NCBI GenBank assembly: GCA_035571515.1
Contig: DATNCQ010000052.1
Coordinates: forward strand, 1-64,000
Length of the DNA: 64,000 nucleotides
Direction: 5' to 3'
Origin: Gp6-AA40 sp035571515
GTDB lineage: Bacteria; Acidobacteriota; Vicinamibacteria; Vicinamibacterales; UBA2999
The notes beneath the pieces were generated by a model. That model was not told where the DNA came from. It did no database searches and saw only the letters and a list, made by a program, of their open reading frames with translations. Positions 44,306 to 53,184 of this stretch are shown here, in pieces. How positions within the stretch are numbered: position 1 is the stretch's first letter; each line of letters begins with the position of its first letter. The position numbers and the translations under genes are program-made.

Positions 44306-45103
44306 GTGTTGAAACGACTTGTATTTTTCGCCTACGGCGCGGCCGCCTACCTCGTGTTCCTGGTGACGTTCCTCTACGCCATCGCCTTCGTTGGCGGCTT
44401 CGCCGTGCCGACGCGCCTCGACGGCCCGGCGCAAACGCCGCTGGCGCTCGCCCTCGCCATCGACGCCGCGCTGCTGACCGTCTTCGCCGTCCAGCACAGC
44501 GTCATGGCGCGGCGCTGGTTCAAGGACTGGTGGACGCAGATCGTGCCGTGGACGATCGAGCGGTCGACCTTCGTCCTCTTCGCCAGCCTGGCGCTGATCC
44601 TGCTCTTCTGGCAGTGGCGGCCGATCGGCATCGAGGTCTGGACGGTCGACAATCCGTTCGTCCGCGCCGTGCTCTGGGCGCTGTTCGCCGCCGGGTGGGG
44701 CACGGTCCTCGTGGTGACGTTCCTCATCAACCACTTCGACCTGTTCGGCCTTCGCCAGGTCTGGCTGCCGCTGATCGGAAAGCCGTACACGCGCATCGAG
44801 TTCCGTACGCCGCTGCCGTACGAGTACGTCCGGCATCCGCTGTATTTCGGGTTCCTGCTGGCGTTCTGGATGACGCCGACGATGACGCTCGCGCACCTCG
44901 TCTTCGCCGTCGCCACGACGGCGTACATCGTCCTGGCGATTCAGTTCGAGGAACGCGACCTTATTTCGGAATACGGCTCGGCGTATCAGGAGTACCGGAC
45001 GCGCGTGCCGATGCTGCTGCCCGCGACAGGAGGTAGGCGGTCGCGAGCACCGCGATCAGAGCCATCACCCATCGGATCGCGGTCGCCGCATCCGCTGCCG
45101 TGA
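44306..45103 (+). CDS. mddA: Methanethiol S-methyltransferase (MddA-like)
   Basis: About 265 residues with six hydrophobic segments. It matches MddA/NnrU-type isoprenylcysteine methyltransferase-like proteins: VQHSVMARRWFKDWW, IERSTFVLFASLALILLFWQWRP, FLINHFDLFGLRQVWL, then YVRHPLYFGFLLAFW and IQFEERDL, and an end in YRTRVPMLLP. MddA methylates methanethiol to dimethyl sulfide with SAM. AGGAGG abuts an ATG at 44300, so the GTG at 44306, six bases away, is the better start. The 3' end overlaps the convergent HupE gene by 143 bp; the residues after RVPMLLP are probably unconserved. Confidence 0.85.
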   Translation: MLKRLVFFAYGAAAYLVFLVTFLYAIAFVGGFAVPTRLDGPAQTPLALALAIDAALLTVFAVQHSVMARRWFKDWWTQIVPWTIERSTFVLFASLALILLFWQWRPIGIEVWTVDNPFVRAVLWALFAAGWGTVLVVTFLINHFDLFGLRQVWLPLIGKPYTRIEFRTPLPYEYVRHPLYFGFLLAFWMTPTMTLAHLVFAVATTAYIVLAIQFEERDLISEYGSAYQEYRTRVPMLLPATGGRRSRAPRSEPSPIGSRSPHPLP

Positions 45104-46301
45104 CGGTGGGCCACGGGAACTGGCGCAGCACGCCGTAGCGATCGACCATCCAGTGCCAGGCGGTGTGCGCCACGAGCGCGGAGAGGATGATCGTCCCCAT
45201 TCTCTCCGCGACCACGAAGCGGAAGAGCACGTCGAGGGCGGGGACGATGAGCACGAGCACGAGCAGCTGGCCGAGCTCCACGCCGACGTTGAAGGAGAGC
45301 AAAGACGTCAGCAGGTAGGAGCCGGCGAACTGCACCGTGTGCTGCAGGCCGAACGAGAACCCGAAGCCGTGCACGAGGCCGAACAGGAACGTGATGAGCC
45401 ACCGGCGCCGCGGCGTCACGACGACGATGTTCTCCAGCGCCATGTAGACGATGGAGGTCGCGATCAACGTCTCGATGAGCGGCGGAAACCACTGCGCGCC
45501 GGGCGCGTAGTTGTAGGCGGCGGCGATGAGCGTGATCGAATGCGCGACGGTGAACGCCGTCACGATGGGGACGAGCGTCCAGATGCGGCGGAACGGAATC
45601 ACCAGGCAGAACAGGAAGAGCAGGTGATCGGTGCCGTCGAGGATGTGGAAGAACCCGAGCGTGACGAACCGCAGCGCCGCCTGGTGCCAGCGCGGGTCGA
45701 GCGGCACGAGCCCGGCGTCGCCCTCGAGCTCGTACGCCCGCACGGCGCCGCCTGGCGGCAGGAAGCGCAGCGCGGTCACGACGGTGATGCCCAGCCGGTC
45801 GAACGCCATGTGGATGGCGAAGTGCGATCGATCCGACTCGATGGGGTACTCGAACAGCACGTCGAGCATCCCCTGCTCCCAGAAGAGCGTCGTCGCGCTG
45901 GTCAGCGCGGGACCCGTGACGTGCGCGAGCGCGTGCTCGTAGGTGTCGAACGATCGGTCCGACTCGAGCGAGACGCGCGTGGACAGGATGCGCGGATCGC
46001 CGACGAGCCTGTCCTCCTCGTAGAGCTCGACCTTGCGCGCGAGCCAGATCATCGACGCGTCGCGCAGGGACTGATCGATCCGATCGAGATCCATGTAGTC
46101 GCGGTCCTGCCGCGGGAACTCGATGTCCATGATCGCTTTCATGGGAACGCGGACGAGCAGGCGGAAGGTGTGTCCGTCAGGCTTGGCGAACGCCTGCACG
46201 GTGACGTCGCGCGGGATGTCGTGTGCCGACACCCGCGCAATGCCCGTCACGAAGACGATGAGGGAAAGGGCGGCGAGACGCACCGCCCTGGAGAGGTGCA
46301 C
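44961..46301 (-). CDS. HupE/UreJ family membrane protein
   Basis: A 446-residue protein with an N-terminal signal or anchor (about 8-26), an exported region of about 190 residues and then a HupE-type membrane domain with six helices: GFFHILDGTDHLLFLFCLV, FTVAHSITLIAA, IETLIATSIVYMALEN, FLFGLVHGFGFSFGLQ, LLSFNVGVELGQLLVL. The GTDHLLF and LVHGFGF motifs are the HupE/UreJ signature, often linked to nickel or to CO2/O2 physiology. The first gene after it on the same strand is the NHL gene stop, 4 bp away. It overlaps mddA by 143 bp at the 3' ends. Confidence 0.85.
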   Translation of the reverse strand: MHLSRAVRLAALSLIVFVTGIARVSAHDIPRDVTVQAFAKPDGHTFRLLVRVPMKAIMDIEFPRQDRDYMDLDRIDQSLRDASMIWLARKVELYEEDRLVGDPRILSTRVSLESDRSFDTYEHALAHVTGPALTSATTLFWEQGMLDVLFEYPIESDRSHFAIHMAFDRLGITVVTALRFLPPGGAVRAYELEGDAGLVPLDPRWHQAALRFVTLGFFHILDGTDHLLFLFCLVIPFRRIWTLVPIVTAFTVAHSITLIAAAYNYAPGAQWFPPLIETLIATSIVYMALENIVVVTPRRRWLITFLFGLVHGFGFSFGLQHTVQFAGSYLLTSLLSFNVGVELGQLLVLVLIVPALDVLFRFVVAERMGTIILSALVAHTAWHWMVDRYGVLRQFPWPTVTAADAATAIRWVMALIAVLATAYLLSRAAASARASGTPDTPSRIPK

Positions 46302-46305
46302 AGCC

Positions 46306-47565
46306 CTACTTCGTCGAGTTCGATCCCGGCCAGACCGTGCCCTGGTGCGGTTTCGCCACGGGGCCCATCCCCTTGTAGAGGAACCGCTGCAGACGTTTTC
46401 CTTCCCAGGTCTCCGTCGTGTAGATGTTCCCCTTCGAATCGGTCGCGATGCTGTGCACGCCGTAGAACTGGCCGGGCTGCCGCCCGCCGTCGCCGAAGCT
46501 GGTCAGCTCCTGCAGCGTCTGCCGATCGACGATGCGGACGATGTCGTTCATGCCGTCGGCCATGTAGATGTACTTCTGCTGCGGGTCCTTCGAGAACGCG
46601 ATGTCCCATACCGCGCCCGAGCCCTTCGTGTTCTTCGCGAAGAAGCCTTCCTTCACGAACTTGCCCTCGGTCGTGAACACCTGCAGGCGATCGCCGACGC
46701 GGTCGCAGACGTAAATGAACCGATCGACGGAGATATCCGAGCAGTGCACGGGGTTGTAGAACTGCTGCGCCGGCTTGGCCGCGGGGTCGTACGCCGGCAG
46801 CGGCGTGTCGTCCGGCTTGTTCCCGTACGCGCCCCAGTAGCGCTTCATCTTGCCCGTGTCGGCGTCGAGGACCGCGACGCGCTTGTTCAGGTAGCCGTCG
46901 GCCACGTAGGCCTCGTTGTCCCTCGGGTCGACGATGATCTTCGCGACGCGCCCGAAGTTCATCGGGTCATTGCTGCCGCCGACGAACCCGGCGACCTGTC
47001 CTTCCTGGTTGCCGGCGCCGGCGCCCGCCTTGCGGCGCGCACCCTTCTTGCCGATCTGCAGGACGAACTTGCCGTCCTTGGTGAACTTCAGGATGTGCGA
47101 GTCGGGGCCGCCGTTGCCGCCGATCCAGACGTTCCCCTTGTGGTCGATGAAGATCCCGTGGTTGCCGTCGGGCCACTCGTAGCCCTGGCCGGGGCCGCCC
47201 CAGTGCCGCAGCAGGTTGCCCGCCTGGTCGAACTCGAGGACCGGCGGGGCGCCCGCGCAGCACAGCTCCGCGGTCTTCTTCTCGATCCCCTTCTCGTTGT
47301 CGGCGAGCGTCGACGAGCCACGATGCACGATCCAGACGTGATCGTCGGGATCGACAAAGACGCCGATCGTCTGTCCGAGCACCCAGTGATTCGGCATCGG
47401 CTTCGGCCAGAGCGGATCGACTTCGAACCGCGGCGCCTGGACCGCGGCCTTGCTCTGCGCGTCGGCCGTTCGGTCGAGTGACGCCTGCGTGATGCCGAGG
47501 ATGACCAGGAGCCCGAGAACGCTCGCACCGATGAGTACCGTGCGGTTCCGCGCCAGCTTCCTCAT
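46306..47565 (-). CDS. Secreted NHL-repeat protein (tandem copy 1)
   Basis: A 419-residue protein anchored or exported by MRKLARNRTVLIGASVLGLLVILG. The NHL propeller has blades such as LEFDQAGNLLRHWGGPGQGYEWPDGNHGIFID and LKFTKDGKFVLQIGKKGA (abridged). A GARRKAGAGAGNQEGQ insert is shared with its neighbour. It is a close paralogue of the gene 26 bp upstream (the same sequence of blades, the same ending QRFLYKGM). Function unknown; the extracellular location is from the signal sequence. Confidence 0.85.
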   Translation of the reverse strand: MRKLARNRTVLIGASVLGLLVILGITQASLDRTADAQSKAAVQAPRFEVDPLWPKPMPNHWVLGQTIGVFVDPDDHVWIVHRGSSTLADNEKGIEKKTAELCCAGAPPVLEFDQAGNLLRHWGGPGQGYEWPDGNHGIFIDHKGNVWIGGNGGPDSHILKFTKDGKFVLQIGKKGARRKAGAGAGNQEGQVAGFVGGSNDPMNFGRVAKIIVDPRDNEAYVADGYLNKRVAVLDADTGKMKRYWGAYGNKPDDTPLPAYDPAAKPAQQFYNPVHCSDISVDRFIYVCDRVGDRLQVFTTEGKFVKEGFFAKNTKGSGAVWDIAFSKDPQQKYIYMADGMNDIVRIVDRQTLQELTSFGDGGRQPGQFYGVHSIATDSKGNIYTTETWEGKRLQRFLYKGMGPVAKPHQGTVWPGSNSTK

Positions 47566-47591
47566 GTTGAGCCTCGCTTTCGACGTGCCGT

Positions 47592-48848
47592 CTACCGTGT
47601 GCCTCGTGCCGTCGGCCAGACCACGCCCTGGTTGTCCTTCGTTACCGCGGCCATGCCCTTGTACATGAACCTCTGCAGCCGTTTGCCTTCGTACGTTTCA
47701 GTCGTGTAGAGGTTCCCCTTCGAATCGATCGCGATGCTGTGCACGCCGTAGAACTGTCCCGGCTGCCGACCGCCGTCGCCGAACGTCGTCAGCTCCTGCA
47801 GCGTCTGGCGATCAATGATCTTCACCTTCTCGTTCACGCCGTCGGCCATGAAGATGTACTTCTGCTGGGCGTCCTTCGAGAACGCGATGTCCCACACCGA
47901 GCCGGCGTTCAGCGTGTTCTTCTCGTACCACTGCTCCTTGACGAACTTGCCCTCGGGCGTGAAGACCTGCAGGCGATCGCCGACGCGATCGCAGACGTAG
48001 ATGAAGCGGTCCACCGACATGTCGGCGCAATGGACGGGGTTGTAGAACTGCTGCGCGGGCGGGTTGGCGGGGTTGTACGGAGGCAGCGGCGTGTCATCCG
48101 GCTTGTTGCCGTAGGCGCCCCAGTAGCGCTTCATCTTGCCGGTGTCGGCGTCGAGCACGGCGACGCGCTTGTTCAGATACCCGTCCGCGACATAGGCTTC
48201 GTTCGCTTTCGCGTCGACGAAGATCTTGGCGACGCGGCCGAAGCTCTCCTGATCGTTGCTGCCGCCGACGAAGCCGGCGACCTGCCCTTCCTGGTTGCCG
48301 GCGCCGGCGCCCGCCTTGCGGCGCGCGCCCTTCTTGCCGACCTGCAGCAGGAACTTGCCGTCCTTGGTGAACTTGAGGATCTGCGAGTCGGGTCCGCCGT
48401 TGCCGCCAATCCAGACGTTCCCCTTGTGGTCGATGAAGATGCCGTGGTTGGAGTCGGGCCATTCGTAGCCCTGGCCGGGACCGCCCCAGTGGCGAAGCAG
48501 GTTGCCGTCCTGGTCGAACTCGAGCACCGGCGGCGCGCCGGCGCAGCATTCGCCCTGCTTGGTCTCGAGCGTCTTCTCGTTGTTGGCGAGCGTGGCGGAG
48601 CTGCGGTGGATGATCCAGACGTGATCGTCGGTGTCGACCCAGACGCCGATGGTCGATCCGAGGACCCAGTGGTTCGGCAGCGGCTTGGGCCACAGCGGAT
48701 CGACTTCGAAGCGCGGCGCCTGGACGGCGCCCTTGCTTTGTGCCGCCGCGGAGCGGTCGAGCACGGCCTGCGAGATGCCGAGCGCGACGAGAAGGGCAAC
48801 GACGCTTGCACCAAGGACCAGGGTCCGGTTCCCAGCGAGCTTCCTCAT
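47592..48848 (-). CDS. Secreted NHL-repeat protein (tandem copy 2)
   Basis: A 418-residue protein, paralogue of the following gene: signal MRKLAGNRTLVLGASVVALLVALG, then DPLWPKPLPNHWVLG and the same propeller blades. The ATG at 48848 follows GGAGGGCGGAAG, a good ribosome binding site. A longer open frame upstream has no better start. Together the two genes are a tandem duplication, and both encode a CCAGAPPVLEFDQ (or LCCAGAPP) motif with paired Cys. Confidence 0.85.
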   Translation of the reverse strand: MRKLAGNRTLVLGASVVALLVALGISQAVLDRSAAAQSKGAVQAPRFEVDPLWPKPLPNHWVLGSTIGVWVDTDDHVWIIHRSSATLANNEKTLETKQGECCAGAPPVLEFDQDGNLLRHWGGPGQGYEWPDSNHGIFIDHKGNVWIGGNGGPDSQILKFTKDGKFLLQVGKKGARRKAGAGAGNQEGQVAGFVGGSNDQESFGRVAKIFVDAKANEAYVADGYLNKRVAVLDADTGKMKRYWGAYGNKPDDTPLPPYNPANPPAQQFYNPVHCADMSVDRFIYVCDRVGDRLQVFTPEGKFVKEQWYEKNTLNAGSVWDIAFSKDAQQKYIFMADGVNEKVKIIDRQTLQELTTFGDGGRQPGQFYGVHSIAIDSKGNLYTTETYEGKRLQRFMYKGMAAVTKDNQGVVWPTARGTR

Positions 48849-48971
48849 CTTCCGCCCTCCTAAGCTTGCCCCGCCGAAGCTCAAGGAGCGAAGGCGGGAG
48901 GGCGAAAGATTGTCACGAGCGGCGCCGGGACGCAAGCAGATCTCGCGTCCCGGCGCACGGATTTGGCGGGT

Positions 48972-49493
48972 TTATTCGCAGGATTCGGCGAGGCGCTTGA
49001 TCGAGGAGCCCTGGAGCTCCCGGTCCGCGAGCATGCCCGTCACGCTGACGCGCTCGCCCACGTGGCCGGCCAGGTTCATCCGATGGCGGGCGTCAACCAG
49101 CTCGATGCTCTTCGAGCTCTTCTTGAGGAACCCGGACTTCCAGCTGCGCCCCTTCGGCGCGTCGTCGCCGGTCGTGTTCTTCAGCCGGAACGACTCGTTG
49201 TCCTGCTCGAGGCAGCCCACGATGGTGACGCGTTCCGGGGCCGGTTCGGCCTTGGCCGCGTCGCCCGCCTGCGGGTGCGCTGCAGGCGCGCTGGCCGCTT
49301 TCTGTGCCCGCGCGGGCACCGCGTCGTTTGACGCCGCCGCGGCCACCGTGCTGGCCGGCGCGACCGACGCCGCGCTTGTCGGTTCCGACGAACGCGCCGC
49401 GATCAGGATCGCCGTTCCCACGATACACACCACGATGAGACCGATCGCCGCCGTACGGTTGCCGGTAAAGCGCATTGCCTTCTTCGAGGCCAT
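48972..49493 (-). CDS. Membrane-anchored protein with SWKSGF / GERVxVTG domain (paralogue B)
   Basis: A 173-residue protein. One helix (about 15-32) follows MASKKAMRFTGNRTAAIG; then an Ala-rich linker (35-90) and a conserved domain (about 92-170): VTIVGCLEQDNESFRLKN, DDAPKGRSWKSGF, ELVDARHRMN, HVGERVSVTGMLADREL and SC near the end. All these blocks occur in the protein at 35201-35689, including the Cys and the GDDAP sequence, so these are paralogues from an old duplication. It lies upstream of the NHL tandem pair on the same strand (123 bp). Function unknown. Confidence 0.7.
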   Translation of the reverse strand: MASKKAMRFTGNRTAAIGLIVVCIVGTAILIAARSSEPTSAASVAPASTVAAAASNDAVPARAQKAASAPAAHPQAGDAAKAEPAPERVTIVGCLEQDNESFRLKNTTGDDAPKGRSWKSGFLKKSSKSIELVDARHRMNLAGHVGERVSVTGMLADRELQGSSIKRLAESCE

Positions 49494-49664
49494 GAAGTCC
49501 TCCTTGGACCGCCCGTAGAGCGCAAACAGGGTGCCGCGGGCGCGTACCCGGGAGGGGTCTTCGTAACTGGCGGCAAATGCGTGATTTCGGAAGGGCGCGT
49601 TCGCCTGCGGCGCGAAAGCGTGAAGGGGCGGACTCGCAATTTCGTGATCCCGCCCGCGGATCTC

Positions 49665-49717
49665 GTAGGGCCCACCGCGCCGTCGCCTGCGCGCGAAGGC
49701 GGGCCGGTCGGCCCTAC
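49665..49717. repeat. Hairpin at the 3' end of the Mo-hydroxylase gene
   Basis: Arms GTAGGGCC (49665-49672) and GGCCCTAC (49710-49717) frame an inner CGCC/GGCG stem. The stop codon of the large Mo subunit gene (49714) lies in the right arm, so it may act as a terminator for that gene. The rest of the spacer 49494-49664 shows no feature. Confidence 0.55.
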
Positions 49718-52026
49718 AGACGCGCCGTCGTTGCCGTCGTCCTCGCCTGGAGCGCCGCCTTCACGCGCTGTGGCGTGAAGGGGCCTTCGCGCAGCCGCAC
49801 GCCGACCGCGTCGAAGATGGCGTTGCCGATCGCGGCAAAGAGCGGCACGATGCCCGGCTCACCGGAACCCGACGCAGGACGCTCGGGACGGTTGATCAAC
49901 ACGATGTCGACGTCGGGCACCCTCGCGAACGTGATGACCGGGTACGTGCGCCAGTCCACCGTCTTGATGCCGGTCGCGTCCCACTTCACTTCCTCGATCA
50001 ACGCGCGGCTGACGCCCTGCATCACGTTGGCTTCGATCTGAAATTTCAACCCGTCGGGATTGATGATCAACCCGCAGTCGTGCCCCATCGTCATCTTCTT
50101 CACGGCGACGATGCCCGTGGCGCGCTCGACCTCGACCTCCGCGATCGCGCAGACCAGCGTCGGGCCGCGCGCGATGAGCGCGATGCCGCGGCCGGCTGCT
50201 TTCGCGGCACCGGCTTCCGGCGAGGGTGACGCGCGTTCTCTCCACGCGGCCTGCTTCGCCGTCGCCTGCAGCAGCTCGGTCGCGCGCGCGTCGTTGGCCA
50301 GGTGGCGCAGCCGGAACTGGAGCGCGTCGACGCCGTACGCCGCGGCCACCTCGTCGACCATGCTCTCGCTCGCGAACCACCCGGCCGGCTCGCCCGGCGA
50401 ACGAAGCGGGTTGGTGCGCAGCGGCGTCGGGTCGTCCTGTGGCCACGGGACGTAGGCCGCGGTGACCTTCTGATTGGGGATGTCGTAGAGCTGCGCCACC
50501 GCGCCGGCGCCCACCGGGTTGGCGGGATACGGCGCCGTGTTCTTCTGTCCGATCTGGCGCTCGCCGAGCTGCGGCGTGCCCTGCGCTTCGGTCCACGGGA
50601 ACGTGCGCCCGTTGTACTCCCACGCCAGCATCCGTCCCTGCGCGTCGGCGCCGACGCGCACCTTCATCAGCTGCTGCGGGCCCTTCGGTTCCCAGATGTG
50701 TTCGTCCGCGCGGCTCCACTGCACGCGGACCGGCTTGCCGACGGCGCGCGACAGCAGCACCGCGTCTTCCGCCGCGTCGTCCGACGTCAGGCGGCCGTAG
50801 CACCCCGCGTGCTCCACCCAGTTCACGATCACGCTGCGCTTCGGCAGGCCGAGCATGTCGGACACGCGATCGCGCGTCGTGAACGGACCCTGCGCGCCGG
50901 TCCAGATGGTCACGCTGCCACCACCGGCACCGTCGGCCTGCACGTCGGCGACCGCGCACGACGGCAGCATCATCGCGTGGTTCTGGAACGGCCAGTGATA
51001 GGCCGCTTCGAAGGTGCGCGCGGCCTGCGCGAACGCCGCCTCGGTGTTCCCGGTCGGCATCGGCCCGTTGTCGGCGAAGCTCTTCGTGGTGGTCAGGTAC
51101 GCGTCCACCGCTTCGCGCGTCGCGGGCAGCGGCGCCGGCGTCGACCACGTCACCTTCAGGTTCTTCGCCGCCTGGATCGCGGCCCATTCCGTCTGCGCGA
51201 CGACGCCGATGAAGGTGCCTTCCTGCACGACCTTGACGATGCCCTTGATGTTCGCGATCGAGCTCTCGTCCACGCGCAGCGGCTTCGAGATCGTCGTCGC
51301 CGGCCTGATCACGCGGCCGTGCAGCATGCCGGGCAGCTTCACGTCCGTGATGTAGGTGAAGGTCGCGGTCAGCTTCGCGGGCAGATCGACGCGCTGCACC
51401 GGGGTGCCGACGACCTTGTACTCGGTGTACTTCTTCGCCTTGATCGCCGGCGCGACCTGCAGGCCGCCCTGCTGCCCGGTCACCGGGATCGTGATGTTGA
51501 ACGTGCGTCCGCCGACGAGCGCGGCGTACGACACGCTCTTCGACGGGTTCGCCGTGTCGCTGACGACCCCGTCGGCCACCGCCAGCCGTTCGACGGGCAC
51601 AGCGAGGCGCGCGGATGCCATCTTCAGCAGTTCGACGCGCGCGGCGGCCGTCGCCTGCCGCAGGTGAGGTCCGGCCGCCTGGATGGTGTTGCTGCCCGCC
51701 GTGCGTCCCTGGTCCACCGTCTTCGCCGTGTGGCCCATCTGCATGTGCACGCGCGCGAACGGCACGTCGAGCTCGTCGGCGGCGATCTGCGCGAGCGCGG
51801 TCTCGATGCCGGTGCCGAGATCGACCTTGCCCGTCGAGACGATCACGGTGCCGTCCTCGCGGACCGCTACCCACGAATCGAGCTGGCGCGGGTCGAGATA
51901 GTCGGGGTTGCCGTACGGGTCGATATGGGCCGTCGCCTGGCCGAACGCCTTCGACAACGGCGAGAGAAAACTGAAGCTGACGACGAGTGCGCCGCCCTTG
52001 AGGAGCTCGCGCCGTGTGAATGTCAT
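49714..52026 (-). CDS. Molybdopterin-binding subunit of xanthine dehydrogenase-family oxidoreductase (IorB-like)
   Basis: A 770-residue large subunit with a twin-arginine signal (MTFTRRELLKGGALVVSFSF), so it is exported folded. It follows the isoquinoline 1-oxidoreductase beta type: DGTVIVSTGKVDLGTGIETALAQ, QMGHTAKTVDQGRTAGS, WTGAQGPFTTRDRVS, VEHAGCYGRLTSDDAA, and the C-terminal GSGEPGIVPLFAAIGNAIF, whose Glu is the family's catalytic base position. Partner [2Fe-2S] subunit is encoded 16 bp upstream. The pair hydroxylates N-heterocycles or aldehydes in the family; here the substrate is unknown. Confidence 0.9.
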   Translation of the reverse strand: MTFTRRELLKGGALVVSFSFLSPLSKAFGQATAHIDPYGNPDYLDPRQLDSWVAVREDGTVIVSTGKVDLGTGIETALAQIAADELDVPFARVHMQMGHTAKTVDQGRTAGSNTIQAAGPHLRQATAAARVELLKMASARLAVPVERLAVADGVVSDTANPSKSVSYAALVGGRTFNITIPVTGQQGGLQVAPAIKAKKYTEYKVVGTPVQRVDLPAKLTATFTYITDVKLPGMLHGRVIRPATTISKPLRVDESSIANIKGIVKVVQEGTFIGVVAQTEWAAIQAAKNLKVTWSTPAPLPATREAVDAYLTTTKSFADNGPMPTGNTEAAFAQAARTFEAAYHWPFQNHAMMLPSCAVADVQADGAGGGSVTIWTGAQGPFTTRDRVSDMLGLPKRSVIVNWVEHAGCYGRLTSDDAAEDAVLLSRAVGKPVRVQWSRADEHIWEPKGPQQLMKVRVGADAQGRMLAWEYNGRTFPWTEAQGTPQLGERQIGQKNTAPYPANPVGAGAVAQLYDIPNQKVTAAYVPWPQDDPTPLRTNPLRSPGEPAGWFASESMVDEVAAAYGVDALQFRLRHLANDARATELLQATAKQAAWRERASPSPEAGAAKAAGRGIALIARGPTLVCAIAEVEVERATGIVAVKKMTMGHDCGLIINPDGLKFQIEANVMQGVSRALIEEVKWDATGIKTVDWRTYPVITFARVPDVDIVLINRPERPASGSGEPGIVPLFAAIGNAIFDAVGVRLREGPFTPQRVKAALQARTTATTARL

Positions 52027-52042
52027 TGGCTGCTCCTTTGCG

Positions 52043-52516
52043 CTACGCGCGTGCCTGGAGCGTGCGTGCCGCCCGCTTGATCGCGCGGATGACCCGCAGG
52101 TGGCTGCCGCAGCGGCAGAGCACGGGGTCGAGGGCGCGCTTGATGTCGGCGTCGCTCGGATTCGAGTTCTTGTCGAGCAGCACCTTCGCGGTCATCAGGA
52201 TGCCGTTCATGCAGTAGCCGCACTGCGCGGCCTGCTCCTCGATGAACGCGGCCTGCAGCGGATGCGGCTTCTCGACCGTTCCCAGCCCGTCGAGCGTCAG
52301 GACGTTCTTATTGCCGACGTTGGCGACCGGCATCGTGCACGAGCGGACGGCGGTGCCGTCGACAATCACCGTGCAGGCGCCGCACTGGGCGAGGCCGCAG
52401 CCGAACCGCGGACCGTGCTGGTCGAGGTCGTTGCGGAGTACATAGAGCAGCGGTGTGGTCGGGTCGGTGTCCACGACGCGGGTCATTCCGTTGACTTTCA
52501 ATGAGATCTGCGCCAT
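52043..52516 (-). CDS. [2Fe-2S] subunit of Mo-hydroxylase (IorA-like)
   Basis: A 157-residue protein with two [2Fe-2S] clusters of the xanthine oxidase family. The plant-type ferredoxin part is in FGCGLAQCGACTVIVDGTAVRSC (Cys positions C-x4-C-x2-C and a later C; about residues 40-60), and the helical part in QCGYCMNGILMTAKVLL and DPVLCRCGSHLRVI. No signal peptide is seen, so export probably relies on the Tat signal of the large subunit. It is the first gene of a two-gene operon; the divergent gene is DUF6152. Confidence 0.93.
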   Translation of the reverse strand: MAQISLKVNGMTRVVDTDPTTPLLYVLRNDLDQHGPRFGCGLAQCGACTVIVDGTAVRSCTMPVANVGNKNVLTLDGLGTVEKPHPLQAAFIEEQAAQCGYCMNGILMTAKVLLDKNSNPSDADIKRALDPVLCRCGSHLRVIRAIKRAARTLQARA

Positions 52517-52625
52517 GTGTATCCTCGGGTTGCGCCGGGTTCCGCGGCGCGGGGACGGCGGGTCGCGTCAGGGCACCCGGCCCACGTACCGGCGGATGGT
52601 ATACCAGAGCGGAACATCTGGACCC

Positions 52626-52655
52626 TTGCAAACGTCGAAATTAGCCGTATAGAAT
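52626..52655 (+). promoter_or_regulatory. Sigma70-like promoter for the DUF6152 gene
   Basis: TTGCAA (52626-52631) and TAGAAT (52650-52655) are 18 nt apart, close to consensus. The predicted start of transcription is near 52662, about 40 bases before the ATG at 52704. A GGAG lies before the ATG. Confidence 0.5.
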
Positions 52656-52703
52656 CCTGTCCTCAACGCCCGGGGCGGCCATCGTTGTACTTGGAGGCTG
52701 AAA

Positions 52704-53102
52704 ATGCGGTCTAGATTAGGTCTTGCGGCGATTGTTTCGGTCCTGTTCGCGTTGCCGGCCGGGGCACACCACTCCCACGGCAACTATGTCGATTCATTCA
52801 CCGACATCACGGGCGTGGTCAAGGAAGTGCACCTCCTGCTGCCGCACTCGTGGGTCTACCTCGAGGTGAAGGATCCGAAGGGCGGCGAGGCGCAGATCTG
52901 GGCGCTCGAAGCGACGGGTCGCAATGGCCTCGAGCGGATCGGCGTGTCGAAGGAATACGTCGCTCCCGGTGACACCATCAAGGCGCGCTGCCACGTGCTG
53001 CGCGACGGTTCCAACGGGTGCCTCCTCGGCTTCCTGAAAGCGAAGGACGGCACGATCAAGGATTGGGACGGCAACAACGCGGCACTGCCGAAAGACTTCT
53101 AG
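52704..53102 (+). CDS. Secreted DUF6152 protein
   Basis: A 132-residue protein with signal peptide MRSRLGLAAIVSVLFALPAGA. The mature start HHSHGNYVDSF, the central LLPHSWVYLEVKD and WALEATGRNGLERIG, and the later GDTIKARCHVLRDGSNGCLLG match DUF6152, a family of small secreted beta-rich proteins in acidobacteria and proteobacteria. Paired Cys are present. Function unknown. It ends before two hairpins at 53119-53174. Confidence 0.85.
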   Translation: MRSRLGLAAIVSVLFALPAGAHHSHGNYVDSFTDITGVVKEVHLLLPHSWVYLEVKDPKGGEAQIWALEATGRNGLERIGVSKEYVAPGDTIKARCHVLRDGSNGCLLGFLKAKDGTIKDWDGNNAALPKDF

Positions 53103-53118
53103 AAATCCCCGGGCGTCC

Positions 53119-53140
53119 GGGCGGGTCTGACGACCCGCCC
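53119..53140. repeat. GGGCGGGTC hairpin
   Basis: GGGCGGGTC-TGAC-GACCCGCCC, 9-bp perfect stem. It belongs to a family of GGCGGGTCC / GGACCCGCC hairpins seen again at 56509-56567 and 60016-60060. It precedes a terminator-like hairpin. Confidence 0.75.
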
Positions 53141-53150
53141 CTTACATTTT

Positions 53151-53174
53151 GGCCGGGCTTCGCCCGGCCTTTTT
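53151..53174 (+). terminator. Rho-independent terminator-like hairpin after DUF6152
   Basis: GGCCGGGC-TTC-GCCCGGCC followed by TTTTTCT. It ends only 10 bases before the ATG of the deacetylase gene on the same strand, so it may also attenuate that gene. Confidence 0.75.
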
Positions 53175-53184
53175 CTTTGCTCCG

